Notes: generated from the letters alone by a model not told the origin. A DNA stretch of 28,014 nt from Diplocarpon mali (GCA_024741835.1 JAENRP010000460.1:1-28014), one strand, 5' to 3'. Positions 1 through 11,297 are shown, numbered from the stretch's first letter. Numbers and translations are program-made.

Positions 1-141
1 AATTTTATTATTTTTCACTCGCGGGTCCGGCCTATAAGTGGTTTTTAGGTTTTTTAAAATGATTAGTAAATTATTAAAATTTATAAAACAAACTCTCTTT
101 TCTACCTTATTTTTCTTTTTTCTTAATTATTAAGCTAATAA

Positions 142-232
142 AACGCCGATTGCACTATTCTTTAAAATTCCAGATTTAACTCTTAGTCTAAGACTGCGAG
201 TTAAATCGCTATTATTTAAAATCGGCAAACTT
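142..232. repeat. Imperfect palindromic foldback of about 90 bp
   Basis: The outer arms are CGCCGATT on the left and AATCGGCA on the right. An inner pair, GATTTAACTC and GCGAGTTAAATC, flanks the centre TTAGTCTAAGAC. The core, read on the minus strand (ACTCGCAGTCTTAGACTAAG), closely matches the repeat units at 24253 and 27597. It lies within the Gypsy sequence downstream of the protease. It could be a MITE-like insertion or a single unit of the repeat family. I found no convincing target duplication. Confidence 0.55.
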
Positions 233-1935
233 ACCTTTCTTTTACTATAATTCCTCGCTAAGTGCCTTCCTTTACTAGCATTAAGCTTAGCCCTTATACT
301 AGCTAATCGTTTCCTAAAACCTTATTTTAGAATTCGACTATATCTCTTATAATAGCTATTTATCCTTTTAAAGATCGATCTATATTTTAAAGACTAGCTT
401 TTATAAGACTATCTTTAAAATAGTTAAATATTAGCTAAGATTTTAAAATAAAGGGCATTCTTAAAAGAATATCATTTAAAGAATTCTCTATTACTAGAAA
501 GTTAATATAATTAACAATTCCTCTAATTCTAACCTTTACGTTTTTCACTTATCTATTAAAATTGTATTTCGATTTAAAGACAGTCGAATAAATAAGGAGT
601 CAATCGCTAACGATTATCAATTAAGCTATTTCTGCCACTTTTCTAATTATTATATTAACTTTTAAACTAAAATCGATTAGAGCCTTTGCTTTAACTGATT
701 CTTTTATAAAATAAATAATAATAGGGCTTTTTATTGCAATTGCTAAACAATTTTAATTAATATTCTAAGATATTAAAGCTATTGCTATAATATTATAGTA
801 CCTTTGGGTTCTTTTGTCTTTTGCAATTTAAAGACATTTAATTAAGGCTAAGTGCTTCTTAAAGTTCTTTTGCATTACAATTTCCATTTCCTTATTATTA
901 TTCAAATCTTTAAAGGCAACTAGGATATACTTTCCTAGCACTTTATTAAAGCGTCCAGTTAAACCAAATAGGTCTTTAAATATAAGGTTAATTTACTAAG
1001 CTATAACATTCTCTACAGCTTTCTTTATTACAATTGAACTAGCGTATTTGTTAATGAATTTTTCCTATTTTAATATCTATCTCTTTTACTTAAAGTTAAG
1101 GGTCTATATAATAACTTTAACTTCTTAATCTTTAAGCTTAAAGCCATCTTTGTCTATTATATCTTTAATCAATTCGTCTGCTATATTAGCTTTATCTTTA
1201 TCTACTATAGTTTCAGATTATTAAGTATCTTTTAGCGTTTAGACTCTATATTAAGATTCCTAAGTTGCACGCATTGATTTCTAGACTTTAGCTAGTTTTA
1301 TTAGTATTAAGGGAGTGGTAGATCTAAAAGGACGCTAAGTATTTCAAGGGTTTTTAGATATAGAAGTAGCATTAATATTAGTAGATACGTTATTATTAAC
1401 CTACTTTAAAATAGAGATACCTTTGACTTTAATAGTAGTCTGGTTCGAAGTTTAGTTAGTAAGTACTCCCTTAGGTAGATTGCTAGCTAAACCTATATAT
1501 ATATAAGTTAGGACCTTAGAGTTGATTTCGATAATACGCTTCCGTTCGGCCAAATCCTTATCTCACTTTATACTATATATTATTATTTAAATAGTCTATA
1601 GCTATAAACGATTCTAGTGTTTTTTAATAAGGATAGCGTTTAGCCTAGGATCTCTAATATAAAGCATCCTATACTTATTAATATGCATAACCCTAATATC
1701 AATAAATCGAAGGAAAAGAAGGCAATTGTTGCAGTACTTATATAGAGCGCAGTTAGGTTCTTTATTATTGCAAAAGTTGCAGGTTAGTTGTCTTCTATTG
1801 CCGTTTCCTTAGTACCCTATAGTATTAATATTAGCAGAGTGCTAGTTAGGATCAATTCCTCCTTCTTTAGCCAGCTATTGCATTCTTATATTAGCTAGTT
1901 GTTCCGAATGATAAGAAGTAGGAGTCTGGTAATAG

Positions 1936-1940
1936 GAATT
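1936..1940. repeat. Target-site duplication GAATT, left copy
   Basis: This matches GAATT at 2558..2562 exactly and flanks the 617-bp insertion. Deleting the insertion plus one copy rejoins the Gypsy gag frame without a frameshift. Confidence 0.8.
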
Positions 1941-2137
1941 TGTCGTACAGAATGGGCGGAGTCTCCACTTATTCTGGAGACCCTCTACGTGACTCTGCTG
2001 AGTCATAGACTCTCCCTTTTCTTTCCGAAGTCTCTTAACCATATATATACTAAAGAATAATACAATCAATCATCTTCCCTTACTTTTGCGAGCCTCTTAA
2101 GCGACCTAATAAAGGCCCTCTAGCCGACCGCACTATA
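1941..2137 (+). repeat. Copia-1-family LTR (copy A), in the 617-bp insertion
   Basis: The 197-bp LTR runs TGTCGTACAG to CCGACCGCACTATA (TACA before RIP). It aligns over its full length with 3915..4112 and 11311..11508 in reverse complement. It keeps more CpA and TpG than those copies, so it is closest to the unmutated family sequence. It contains the stem GTCTCC (1961..1966) and GGAGAC (1976..1981). Confidence 0.85.
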
Positions 2138-2150
2138 GTTATAAGCCCTG
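2138..2150 (+). other. Primer-binding site, initiator tRNA(Met) anticodon region
   Basis: GTTATAAGCCCTG directly abuts the LTR. It differs by one G-to-A change from GTTATGAGCCCTG, the complement of the anticodon stem-loop of eukaryotic initiator tRNA(Met). Drosophila copia is known to prime from a half-molecule of this tRNA at this position. Confidence 0.7.
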
Positions 2151-2557
2151 TGAGCGTAGCGATAAATCTTTTCGCATTCCTCTTGCGCGAGGTTTAGCCG
2201 ACGTTTCTTTTGCTTCGAAGTTCTACCAGTCGCCGATTTCCCAAATTCTTGGCAATGATTATACTCGGTTTCGACTGTATCGACAGAAGTTTCGACAGAT
2301 TTAAGTAAAACGACCTCCGACGTATGGCCGAAGGAGAAATTGCAGTCTTCCGGCCCTTCCGACCACTTATTTTCTACTGGCTTAGCGGTCTGTGCGCCAT
2401 ATCTACGCTACTACAGACTGGGCTAGTACTTAGGCTGCTGGAAAAACTGTTCTTCCGGCGACCTAGGGGGTGTGTTATATAGAAAATAGGCTAAATATGC
2501 TAATACGCGCCCTAAGGTGTGGATTCACATTTTGGCCGAGCGGTATTATGCATAACA

Positions 2558-2562
2558 GAATT
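2558..2562. repeat. Target-site duplication GAATT, right copy
   Basis: This pairs with 1936..1940. In Gypsy gag the codons AGT AAT TC continue on the far side of the insertion as C TAT TAC. Confidence 0.8.
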
Positions 2563-3914
2563 ACTAGGTTGGCTTATAGTAGCCGAGTTTTATCTATTAC
2601 CAAACTAAGGAATATGCTATTTTTCTTATAAGAGATTATTAATTCTAGTTTCTAAGCTTTAGATTCAGAGTTTTGCAAATTGGGTCTTAAGTTCCTTAAT
2701 TCTAAGGTTAGATCTTACTTTTAGCTCAGGCCCGCGAGTGAAAGGTATAACTACTAGGTTCTTCTTTACTTCCTCTATGACTTCTAAAGCTTTCGAGTGT
2801 TCTTAGACCAGGCTCTTAAGGTCTTTAGTATAAGAGGGAGTAAGGGCTTTTTCCTACTCTATAGTATTAATAGTTCTCTTATTAAGATCTGATTTTAAAG
2901 CAAAGGCTAAGAATTCCTTAAATAAGGCGAAGGTTATAAGGTCTTGCTTATTAATCTTAAAATGCTTAATGATCTTATTTCAAAGGCTAGTAGGTAATCT
3001 AAGTAAGAAAAGGCGGCCTCTTTCAACTTCGCTAAGTATTTTCTAGCTAATTAAGGTATTTAATATATAAGTAAAAGTCTGATAGTAGTTCTTAAGTTCC
3101 TTAGGAGTATAAGTGATTAGAATAAATTCCTTTAAGAAAGCTAGGGTATTGCGAATCTGCTATCTATCAAATTCGCAGAATTCAGATTTAAGGGCCTTAA
3201 TAAGGAGTTCTTATAAACTATGAGTTTTCCATTTAAAGAAGGACTTAATAATATCTTTACTTATATGATTATAGTAGCAAGGAAGTTGAGAAATCATATC
3301 CTCTTATATAATATTAAAATTGTAATAAGTTTCCTTATATTGCTTAAGGAAATCAGTAATATTAGCGCTTATAAAGTAAGGAGCGCTAAGAGAACTAGGG
3401 AAGGGAAAGTGATTAGTAATAGCCTTAAATGCGGCTATTATCGTTTTATACTAACTATTTAGGTTAATAGAATTTATAAAGGGTAAAAGGGAAGCTTTGA
3501 TATTGCAAGATTGATTACTAAAAGGAGTACTTCGAAATTTAAAAGGGCTTAAAGAATATTCAGAATCTGAGTCAATCTTAAAGTAACTAGGACGAGTTTG
3601 AAAAGATTCAAATAAAGGGTTAGTAAAAAGTTTAAAGTTATTATTATTTTTAGTATTTTTAAGTATTGATATTAAGAAAGTAGGTAGTAGCTTTAAGTTA
3701 TTCAAAGGCGTCTTTTTATCTTCCTACTTATAGGCTAGGCCTAAGAGTAGAATTCCGGATTTTATTAAAAGTTTAATCTAAGTTTATTAAGAGATTCTAA
3801 GTAGGTGCTAAATAGCTAATAAGAGTATTGCAACTAATTGTAATAAGATAAGGTTTACTTAATTTAGGACTAATTTCTAAGATAAGATTTATATTTAAGA
3901 TTCTTCTTAGCCTT
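2563..3914 (-). pseudogene. Gypsy gag, central part (RIP pseudogene)
   Basis: On the minus strand this frame carries the core of a fungal Gypsy capsid. ITDFLKQYKETYYNFNI (about 3365..3310) corresponds to the ITDFLxxYExMCxDY motif. DRxQIRNTLAFLKEF, YYQTFTYILNTLI and GRLFLLRLPTSL follow at about 3170..2975. The C-terminal part is Lys/Glu-rich and probably coiled (KELKTQFAKL near 2680). All stops in frame are TAA or TAG. The segment is bounded by the Copia-1 duplication at 3910 and by the GAATT duplication at 2562, and joins across both without a frameshift. Small open frames on the opposite strand, such as 3220..3462, are shadows. Confidence 0.65.
3910..3914. repeat. Target-site duplication GCCTT, left copy (Copia-1)
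   Basis: A perfect match to 11509..11513, immediately outside the two Copia-1 LTRs. Confidence 0.85.
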
Positions 3915-4112
3915 TATAGTGCGGTCGGCTGGAGGGCCTTCATTAGGTCGCTTAGGAGGCTTACTAATATAGATAAAGATGATTGATTATATTATTATTT
4001 AATATATATATAGTAAGGAGACTTCGGAAAGAAAAGGGAGAGTCTATAACTTAGTAAGAGTTATATAGAAGGTCTTTAGAATAAGTAGAGACTCCGCCTA
4101 TTTTATATAATA
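3915..4112 (-). repeat. Copia-1 3' LTR (copy B)
   Basis: On the minus strand it runs TATTATATAAAATAGGCGG to CCGACCGCACTATA. It is the most heavily RIPed of the three LTRs: the start TGTCGTRCAG has become TATTATATAA. The A+T-rich TATATATA segment near 4004 is shared by all three copies and is a plausible TATA box, though this is inference. Confidence 0.85.
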
Positions 4113-4984
4113 TACCTCTTAATTAGGCGATGCTCTTAGAATCGCTTAATTATATAGATAAAATAAAGGAAAGAATAGCAGTTATAAAGAAAAGAGGCTT
4201 TATCTTATATGCTATCTCTTTAAAGGTCGTTCCTTTTAAAATGAGAAAGGTTACTATAAGCAATAAGTGCGCTTAGGAATCTTTGCGATTCTATACTAGT
4301 ACTCTATTAGGCTTCTTATAAAGTATTTCTATTATAAAGGTTCTCCTTTCCTTCTTTTAAAAACAATCCTCCTTTATTATTTAAAAATATTATCTTTATA
4401 CTAATAATTTTCAAATATAAAAGGAACTCCCGCTTATTATAGCCTTAGCTGCTCTCGTAAAGTAAGACCCTTAGAGTCCTTATACCCTACGTTATACTAA
4501 CTTTGCGCTAGGTCGCTAGCGCTCCTTTAAGAGCTATAACCTTAGTGCGATTATCCTAGCGCCTATTAAGCAATAAGCCGCCGCCGCTATTACCCCTGCT
4601 ACTACCGCCGCCTTTGCTGCTACTACTGCTACTTAAGAGCCCTGCCCTTATTGCGCGCTGTATACTTAAGCCTATAATAGAGCGCGATAATATATATATA
4701 TGTTGCATTATATATAAGAGTATTAGTAATCTCGATTATTAGTACTTTAATAGTACCTTTAGTGCGCGTTGCATTTATTATATAGTACTAAGCAATAGCT
4801 ACTAGTAGGCCAGCGGACCTTTCCTCGCCTCTTAAGAGGCTATTGTATCGGCCTATGCCTGCAGCGCCTTTAAAGAGGAGGTAGCGCTACTGCTTAATAT
4901 AGTAAAGGGTACGCTTTAAAGCTTTTATAATACATTTTATTAAGTCTTATTAAGTTTTAAGCTAATTTTAAAAGATAGGAGCGA
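4113..4984. other. Copia-1 3' untranslated region with a GCC/GCT trinucleotide tract
   Basis: No convincing gene was found here. The first 370 bases are ordinary RIPed A+T-rich sequence. From about 4480 the composition changes: G+C rises and GCN/ACN triplets cluster at 4577..4633 (GCCGCCGCCGCT and similar). On the element's coding strand this could read as a Ser/Gly-rich run, but no frame is convincing. TATATATATATG at about 4692 precedes further G+C-richer sequence. Confidence 0.45.
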
Positions 4985-5440
4985 TTAGACCCTAGTATTA
5001 AAAGGGCCTGCTACTCCTGCGAGTAATAGTATTACTACCTCTCCTGCTCCTAGTATACTATTCCCATTTGCTCCTAGGCCCTTTGGCTTAGACCTATTCG
5101 CCCTTGCTATTGCTACTGCTGCTCCTATCCCCTTTGCCTCTACTATCGCAGCCGCTGCTATAGTCTCCTTATTTGTCTCCCTGGCCCCTGCTATCGCCGC
5201 GCCCTTCCTCGCCCCTGCCGCCCTCGCCCCTGCCGCTCCTATTGCTGTACCCCTTGCCTTCGCCCTTGCTATTGCTAGTATATTCGCCGGCAGGCCTCTG
5301 GCCAAGGGAGTGCTAGTAGGCCTCTTTTAAAAGGAGATCTATGCAGAACTCTTAGTTATAGCATCCTGGCTCCTAGCCCTAGCTAAGAGAATCTGAGAGA
5401 GGGTTACGCCCTATAATAGCAGCTTAAGAATATTACCCAT
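4985..5440 (-). pseudogene. Possible extra ORF of Copia-1, Ala/Arg/Gly-rich, unknown function
   Basis: From an ATG at 5440 (MGNILKLLL) a minus-strand frame of about 152 codons runs to 4985. It is broken only by three TAA/TAG codons in its first third. The stretch 5305..4985 is fully open and rich in Ala, Gly, Arg and Lys (for example ARAKARGTAIGAAGARAAG). Its codons lie in a G+C-rich, low-complexity patch, so openness alone is weak evidence. Another minus-strand frame over the same bases would give Arg/Gly/Ser-rich RGRGEGGRGEEGRG, like nucleic-acid-binding tails. It is downstream of RNase H and upstream of the 3' LTR, the usual place for accessory ORFs in plant and fungal LTR elements. I do not recognise a family. 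It could also be captured host sequence or non-coding. Confidence 0.35.
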
Positions 5441-5596
5441 TTTATATTTTTAAAAAAGGAGAGCTTTTATAATACGCTTTATAAGAGAAAACAAATAAAT
5501 ATAACTATAAAAGAGTAAGAGCTTATAAATATAAGTCTTTTAATAATAAATAACTACTTACTAATAAGTGCAAGTTGCTAAATGATTATTTAAAAG
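5441..5596. other. Short spacer between Copia-1 RNase H and the extra ORF
   Basis: A+T-rich RIPed sequence in which I see no motif. Confidence 0.4.
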
Positions 5597-8500
5597 CTTT
5601 AAAGGTTTAATAAACAAATAAAGCTTTTAAACTTCTAGCGGTCTAGGTTCTTAGTAAGCCTATCTATATATATCTCCTTAATAAGGAGGTAGATTATTTA
5701 AAAGCTTCCTCTTTAATACTCTTAGCGGATCTATATATTACTAATTTTAATATATTAAAGGCTTATCTTAATCTTCTTATTCTTTATAATAATTAGCCGA
5801 ATCGTTTATTAGTTATTATAATATATATTCTATTTAAAGAAGGAGTCTATGCGAATCTCTTTAAAGAGGCGTTTTATAGCTATTATCTCTTTTATAGTAG
5901 AAACTATACTATAGAGTTCTACTTTAATAAAGGAGAGCGTAATAGTTGCTTAGCGATTCGCTTTTTAAATAATCGGTCCTTTAAATAGGAAGAAGACGTA
6001 TCCTTAAGAGGATTTATAAGTCTTTTAATCATTTTTAAAAGAAGTATTTAAAGATGTAATCAATTGGTATTCCTTAGCCTTAAAGCTATAGGCAATTCCT
6101 AAAAAGCGCGTACTATATAAGTATTAAAGCGTTTAGTCTATAGCTAAGAGGTACTTAGAGCTTAGATTAATTAAAAAGAAAGATAGTTAAAAGGCTATAA
6201 ACGCAATATCTAGGCATATTATAATTGCTATATAAAGAATAGAGCCTATTTTCTCTTAATACTCCTTTACCTTTTCTAAGGAAGCTTGCCCTAAGTTCTT
6301 AATAAACTCCTTCTTTAATAGTAAAGTATTAAGCACTCTCTTTATATTAGCTTTAAACTTTTAAGCGATCTTCTTAATATAAGTATTATAAACTAAGGAG
6401 ATCCTCTTTGCCTTTTTATTTTAAATAATCCTTACTTTAAGGAACTAGGAGATATCTCTTATAATAGTAAGTTTATATGCCCTCTTTAAGTCTTTAATTA
6501 GATAAGTTGCTTAATCTAAGTTAAAGGCCTTATATAATACTTAAATATCGTTAATATAAAATATTATAAAGACTATACGATCCTTTATTATAAAAATATA
6601 AGGCTCCTTACCTAATAGCTTAAGTTGAAGGCCTTTAAGCGTTCTTATAAAGTTCCTATACTATAGTACTAAAGAGTCTTTTAGCTTATAGAGCGCGCAG
6701 TCCAATTCTACTACTATACTAAGGCGCTTAAAGCCATTTAGTAAGAAGCATATGACTAGAGCATTCCTTAGGTCTTTAAGAGCGTTAATAAATGTATTAA
6801 TAATATCGAACTGCTTTACTTCTATATTAAAGTATATAGCAAGCGCTATTAGTATTTTAAAAGACCTTGCTATAAGTGTAGTTGTATAAGTTAAGAAAAT
6901 TGAAGCTTTATTTTAAAGATCCCCTTATATAATTAGCTGTAATTGGCACTTTAAAAGCTCGCTAGAGCTATTGACCTTATAAGTAAAAACCTATTTTAAT
7001 AGTATTAGCAAGGGCTTTAAGTAATTCCTTTATACGATTCTCTAGTAACTCTGAGATTCTAAATTCCTAATCTCCTAGCGCCCTCCTTCCTTAAATCGTT
7101 TGCTAAAAGGGTGCTTCTTTAGGTTTAGCTATCCTTTTAAAGGCTTTAGTAGAAAGCCTTAGTACTATAGGCGGTTAGGAGACTGCGCTCTATCCTTTGC
7201 CTAACTATTAACTATAGCTTTAATAACTATATAAACTATTAAATAGTCCTTCCCGTCCTCTCTTATTTATTCGTTTACTTAAAAGGTTAATATAAATTCC
7301 TATATATATAAGGAGTAAGGTAAATTAATATTACTTTAAGAGAGTATATACTTTAAAGTAGTAGCGTATACTTTTAAAGTCTCCTATTACTTAATACTTA
7401 AGCGTTTTATCCTCTTTTACTTAAGAAGAGGGAGTTCCTTTTTGCGCTTTTCTTTATAAGTCTTTTCCTCTATTTTTATTATTACTAAAGGTTCCTTTAG
7501 GAGTCTAGGTGGCTCTATCTCTTAAGCTTATAGTCTTTAAGTTAGTATTATAACTTAAGGTATTATATTATTAAGGCCTACTCCTTTTATTAGGTTGCTT
7601 CTTATAAGACTATTAGAGCTCTTTTTAGATCTTAGTAGTAGTGCCTTTAGCCTTTTATTAGAGTTTACTAAGGCCTGCCTTTATAACTAAAGACTCTATT
7701 TTAAAGCCCTTAAGCCATTTCTATTCTTGCGTAAAATAGCGGCTAAAGATCTGCCGATCGCCTTATAGAACTCGTCTTTAAAGACTCTTTTAGAGTTGTC
7801 TATAGTTCTTTCTTTAATAGGGCCTTTATAAGGAATTATCACCCTTAAGCTTTAGTTGCTATTTGCCTTCTTAAAGACTGGCGAAGTGGCTTCTAATTCG
7901 CTTGCTTCCACTCTTGAGTTTCTAAGCAGGTCTTTCGGATTTGGATTTAAGTTAAGGCCTTCTATATTATTAGTTAGAGGCTATAGAGCAGCGTCGGTCT
8001 ATAATATAGGCTCTTTTTATACAGCGGCTTCTTTTACGGCGATTGCGTTTAGCCCTGCGATAAGCTCTAATTCCTTGAAAATGCCTTCGAACTTAGCGTC
8101 TTAAGCTCCTTCTCCTTTTCCGATTAATTAAAGGGTTATCTTAAGTTCCTAGTGCGATATAGGGTTTGCGCGCTTAGCTTTTGGACTATAGAAAAGAGAC
8201 TTATCGAATTCGATATTATAAGTTATTATTACTCGCTAGAGTATAGGAACTTAGATTTTATAAATATTAGAGGTAATATATTTAATTAAGTAATTTAAGT
8301 GCTCTTATAGTTTAATTTTAAAGGTTCGGCGGTCCCTCCCTGCCTTCCTCTCTTTAATTAAAGGGTATGCGCAAGCGCTATATATATAAATGCGACTCTA
8401 ATTAGGCTTTAAGCTTACTATTATTTGCTTAATAAGCAGCGGCTTATAAAATCGAAAATACTATTTAAACTAATTATAAAGAGCTTTGCTTAATAAGATC

Positions 8501-11110
8501 ATCTTCTTTTTAGTAAGTAGGGAGATATTATAAAGGTATATAGTAGCCTCTACAACCTTTGGCCAAAGGCTTACTAAAAGCCTAGCGTAGATCCTCATTT
8601 TAATAAAGCGTTTAATCAACTCCCTTCCTACTTGCTCTGCGCCTCTATTAGATTAGTATATATAAGTAGGAGTAAGCTTTAAATCAATTCCCTTCTCTTT
8701 TACCTATCTTTGGTACTTTATAAGAGAGTCTTCCTTTAAGAAGATTACTAAAGTATTATTATCTTACCTAATCTTGCAAATTGAAAGCCTATATTAGCGT
8801 TTCACTTATACTTTAAAGGCCTAAAGGACCTTTATAACTATATCTTTGCCCTTCGATCTTAATAGGAATGTCTAAAGTATATTGCTATACTTATCCTTAA
8901 TTAAAAGAACTTATAAGCAACTATTATATAAGTTGTCTAAAAAGTCAAAGAGATCCTAGGAGATTTTAAAGAAGGGCCTTAGAGATCAGTTCTTAAAGGT
9001 AGCGCGAGAAATAACTTACTTAGCAGACGCTACTGCGTATATAAGGTATTCTAGCCTTTATATTCCCTTGATCTTTACTCCTTTAGTGCACTTGACTAGC
9101 GCTTAAAGAGCCTCTGCGCTTAAGTAGCTAGCGCAAAAGTGCTAAGTATACGCATTATCATCCTATACCCTAATAGGTGCATAGTTAGACTAGAACCTAT
9201 TATAGAGTGTTGTCTTAGCTATAGGAAATGCTATTAAGGTAAAGAAGTTATATTAAAGTATATTTAGAAGATTTAAATAGTTAATAGACTTATATTTAAA
9301 GAAAACGAAATTATAGTAACGCTTTAACTAAGCTTACTTTACAAAGTCTTTAATGCTCTTAAAGCGCAAAGTGAGGTCTACCCTAGAGTATTAAAAACCC
9401 TTATCTGCAAAGAGCCTCTTTAAGATAATATTAGTAATAAACTCCTTTATAATAGCAATATTGCGTAGTATTATCCTTATAAAAGAGCTATTATACTATA
9501 GAAGAGAGTCTGCTATATATCTATTACCTCTCTTAATAATTAGGAGTCTTAAGGTACCTGCTTTAATATATTGCTATAAGTCGCTAGAAGGCTTAAAGGT
9601 GCCTGCGATAAGTAAATCCTTTAAATTAATAATATAAGTAGCTGCGCAATTATTAAGGAGCGTACTTAAGGAGAGCGGGTGGCGTTCTAGCTTAAAGAGG
9701 TAGTAGATATTAAATGATTTTTTAAAAGCGTTAAAGGTAAAGGGATCTATTATTATAAAGACTGGTAAGTTCTCCCTTTTACTTAAACTATCCTCCTTAG
9801 AGGCTAAAGCCTTTCCTTTGAATTTATTAATCGCTATTACCGCAATATTATTCTCCTTAAGCTATGCTTAGAAACCCTTGAACTGGTCTCTTGCGTTTAA
9901 TGCCTTTTGTATTTATAGGACCTCCTCTTGCAAAAGGAGAACCTTTATATTTTCCTTACGCCTATCTATAGTATATAATAGTTTCTAATAGTCCTAAGGC
10001 TTCTAATAGTGATTTTTAAAGCCTTTATAAGGGCACTTAGGCTTAATCTCCCTTTTAAAGCTTATAAAGCGATTTTAAGAGCTGTTTACTAGAGCTTGCG
10101 AAAGGGTTTTAGTATTTAAGAGAGACTCTTAAGTAGTAAAAACTGCTAGCCCTTTATTATCGATCGCTCTATTAGATTCAATACCCGCTAGGGCGCAGCT
10201 TAGCTGCATTAGGTTGTACTTGCATAGGGTTTCCATTTGCTTATTAGTGATAATTTCCTCCTTTAAGCGAGTCGCCTAACTTAGATTAATCTTTACTATA
10301 ACTAAGTCTAAAAAGTCAGTAACTCTTAATCTCCCTTTAATCTTAGGAAAACTATGTTATTCTATTAGGTAGTACGCCTCCTACTACTCTTAGATCTACT
10401 ATTAAGTATTAGTTCTCTTAGTCTTACTTTAGCGTAGTATATTGCGATACTAGAGCCTTATCTAAGACTAAATAGCCTTATCGGAAGGCGCAATATCACG
10501 CTTTAAAATAGATACTAAGCCTTAGAGTAAGAGTTACTAGTTTACTAAAATAGAATACAGGTCGTTAGCAGTGGTTCCAATTATAGGAGTATCTCTATTA
10601 AGTATTAAGGAGGAGAGCTTCTTAGCTTAGATTTATACTTAAGCTATCGCGGAAGCTAAGAGCGTTCTATTAATAGTCTTAGAGACCTATTCTAAGAGTA
10701 GCTTATAGTATTTGTATTAGGTCTTTTAAGTTTCCTTATGCATATAGTACTCCTTTATTAGGATTTTATATTTATCCTTAATATCCTTATAAGAAGCCTA
10801 TAGAGGAGGAGCCTTTAATAGATCTCCTAAGGGAAAGCAGGCGTAAATCTATTTAAATAGAGTTATTATATACTCTTTATATAACCTCGCGTATACTATG
10901 CAAAGGTTAGCCGTTTCCAGTTCTTTAAGCTCTTGTATAAAGGGAGCTTAAGGCTCAATCTCTATAATTGACTTAAATAGGAGTCTTAGATTAGTAAAAA
11001 TGGTAATATTATAAAGCTTAGTAAAGAATATATATTTACTAAACTACTTCACTTAAGAGGCAGAAGTATTAAAGTAAGGCTTAGAGATGCTTAAAGAGTC
11101 AGATATATTA
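5597..11110 (-). pseudogene. Copia-1 gag-pol polyprotein (RIP pseudogene)
   Basis: The minus-strand domains in order are as follows. Gag runs from about 11110 (start codon not certain) to 9700, with a CCHC-like relict CPYKGFKNH near 10030. A protease relict (LNNCAATYIIN, matching LDNGAATHVIN) lies at about 9600..9670. The GAG-pre-integrase is near 9200..9000. The integrase core at about 8960..8350 has the first Asp in DLFDFLD, the second in RQDNN and the Glu in GAEQVGREL. The reverse transcriptase at about 7300..6300 has QFDIINTF, ALYKLKDS and YINDI at 6544..6558 for YVDDI. RNase H at about 6230..5597 has DASLNTSF, ELYSIVST and a C-terminal DRLTKNL. The length, about 1830 codons, is normal to long for copia gag-pol. 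Stops are TAA/TAG, and the second half of YVDD is the only intact catalytic Asp there. Confidence 0.8.
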
Positions 11111-11297
11111 AATAGAGTCTAGTGAAAAGGTTAGGTATATAAATGAAGTTTGCAAATAAGGTTCGATTGGAAAATGGAGATCTGTTAATTGAAAATAAAG
11201 GTCCTTTAAGTTGTTATAAATACTCGAAAAGTCGGTTAAGAGCTTAAAGGGCCCTCTAGCCGGTTGCATGCGAAGAGAAAGCATATTAAAATGCTTA

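Larger units (their letters stand above)
1..1940 (-). pseudogene. Gypsy gag C-terminus, cysteine-rich motif and retropepsin (RIP pseudogene)
   Basis: This continues the gag frame leftward from the 617-bp insertion, entering as SYYQTPTSYHSEQ. A cysteine-rich, zinc-knuckle-like stretch (C-x2-C-x6-C, then C-x2-C) lies at about 1710..1785. Near 640..690 the frame reads ALID followed by a degraded active-site region and VNII, consistent with an aspartic protease of the ALIDSGA-V-NII type whose DSG has been mutated. A later motif near 500, ILLRMPF, fits the ILGMP-type segment that follows retropepsin. Stops are TAA/TAG throughout. From about 235 to 1 only a basic, lysine-rich frame and the foldback are seen. 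The reverse transcriptase should lie beyond position 1. Confidence 0.6.
1941..2557 (+). mobile_element. 617-bp LTR-bearing insertion in Gypsy gag, weakly RIPed
   Basis: The insertion starts with a 197-bp Copia-1-family LTR (TGTCGTACAG...), followed at once by the same primer-binding site as Copia-1. About 420 bp of G+C-richer sequence follows and ends in GCATAACA next to the GAATT duplication. The right end does not resemble the left LTR, so this is not a simple two-LTR element. CTAGGGGG followed by TGTGTTATATAG near 2470 could be a polypurine tract and a short different 3' LTR. No gag or pol motif is seen in the internal part. It may be a non-autonomous, recombinant or internally deleted element. 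It is far less mutated than its surroundings. Confidence 0.6.

Noticed and set aside
1875..2069. Minus-strand 64-codon frame
   Set aside because: It runs from the LTR of the 617-bp insertion into Gypsy gag, so it is a chimera. Only its last third (SYYQTPTSYHSEQ onward) is real gag.
13..2741. Inverted shared word TTTCACTCGCGGG near 14..26 and on the minus strand near 2728..2740
   Set aside because: Only about 13 to 15 bases match, with no extended flanking similarity. It is not enough to call a repeat.
1941..4112. LTR copies A and B as the inverted termini of one DNA transposon
   Set aside because: Each has its own duplication partner (GAATT at 2558, GCCTT at 11509), and the sequence between them is split gag, so they belong to separate insertions.
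7856..8104. Plus-strand 82-codon frame
   Set aside because: It is opposite the Copia-1 coding strand, between the integrase and reverse transcriptase. No motif is seen and it is probably a shadow.
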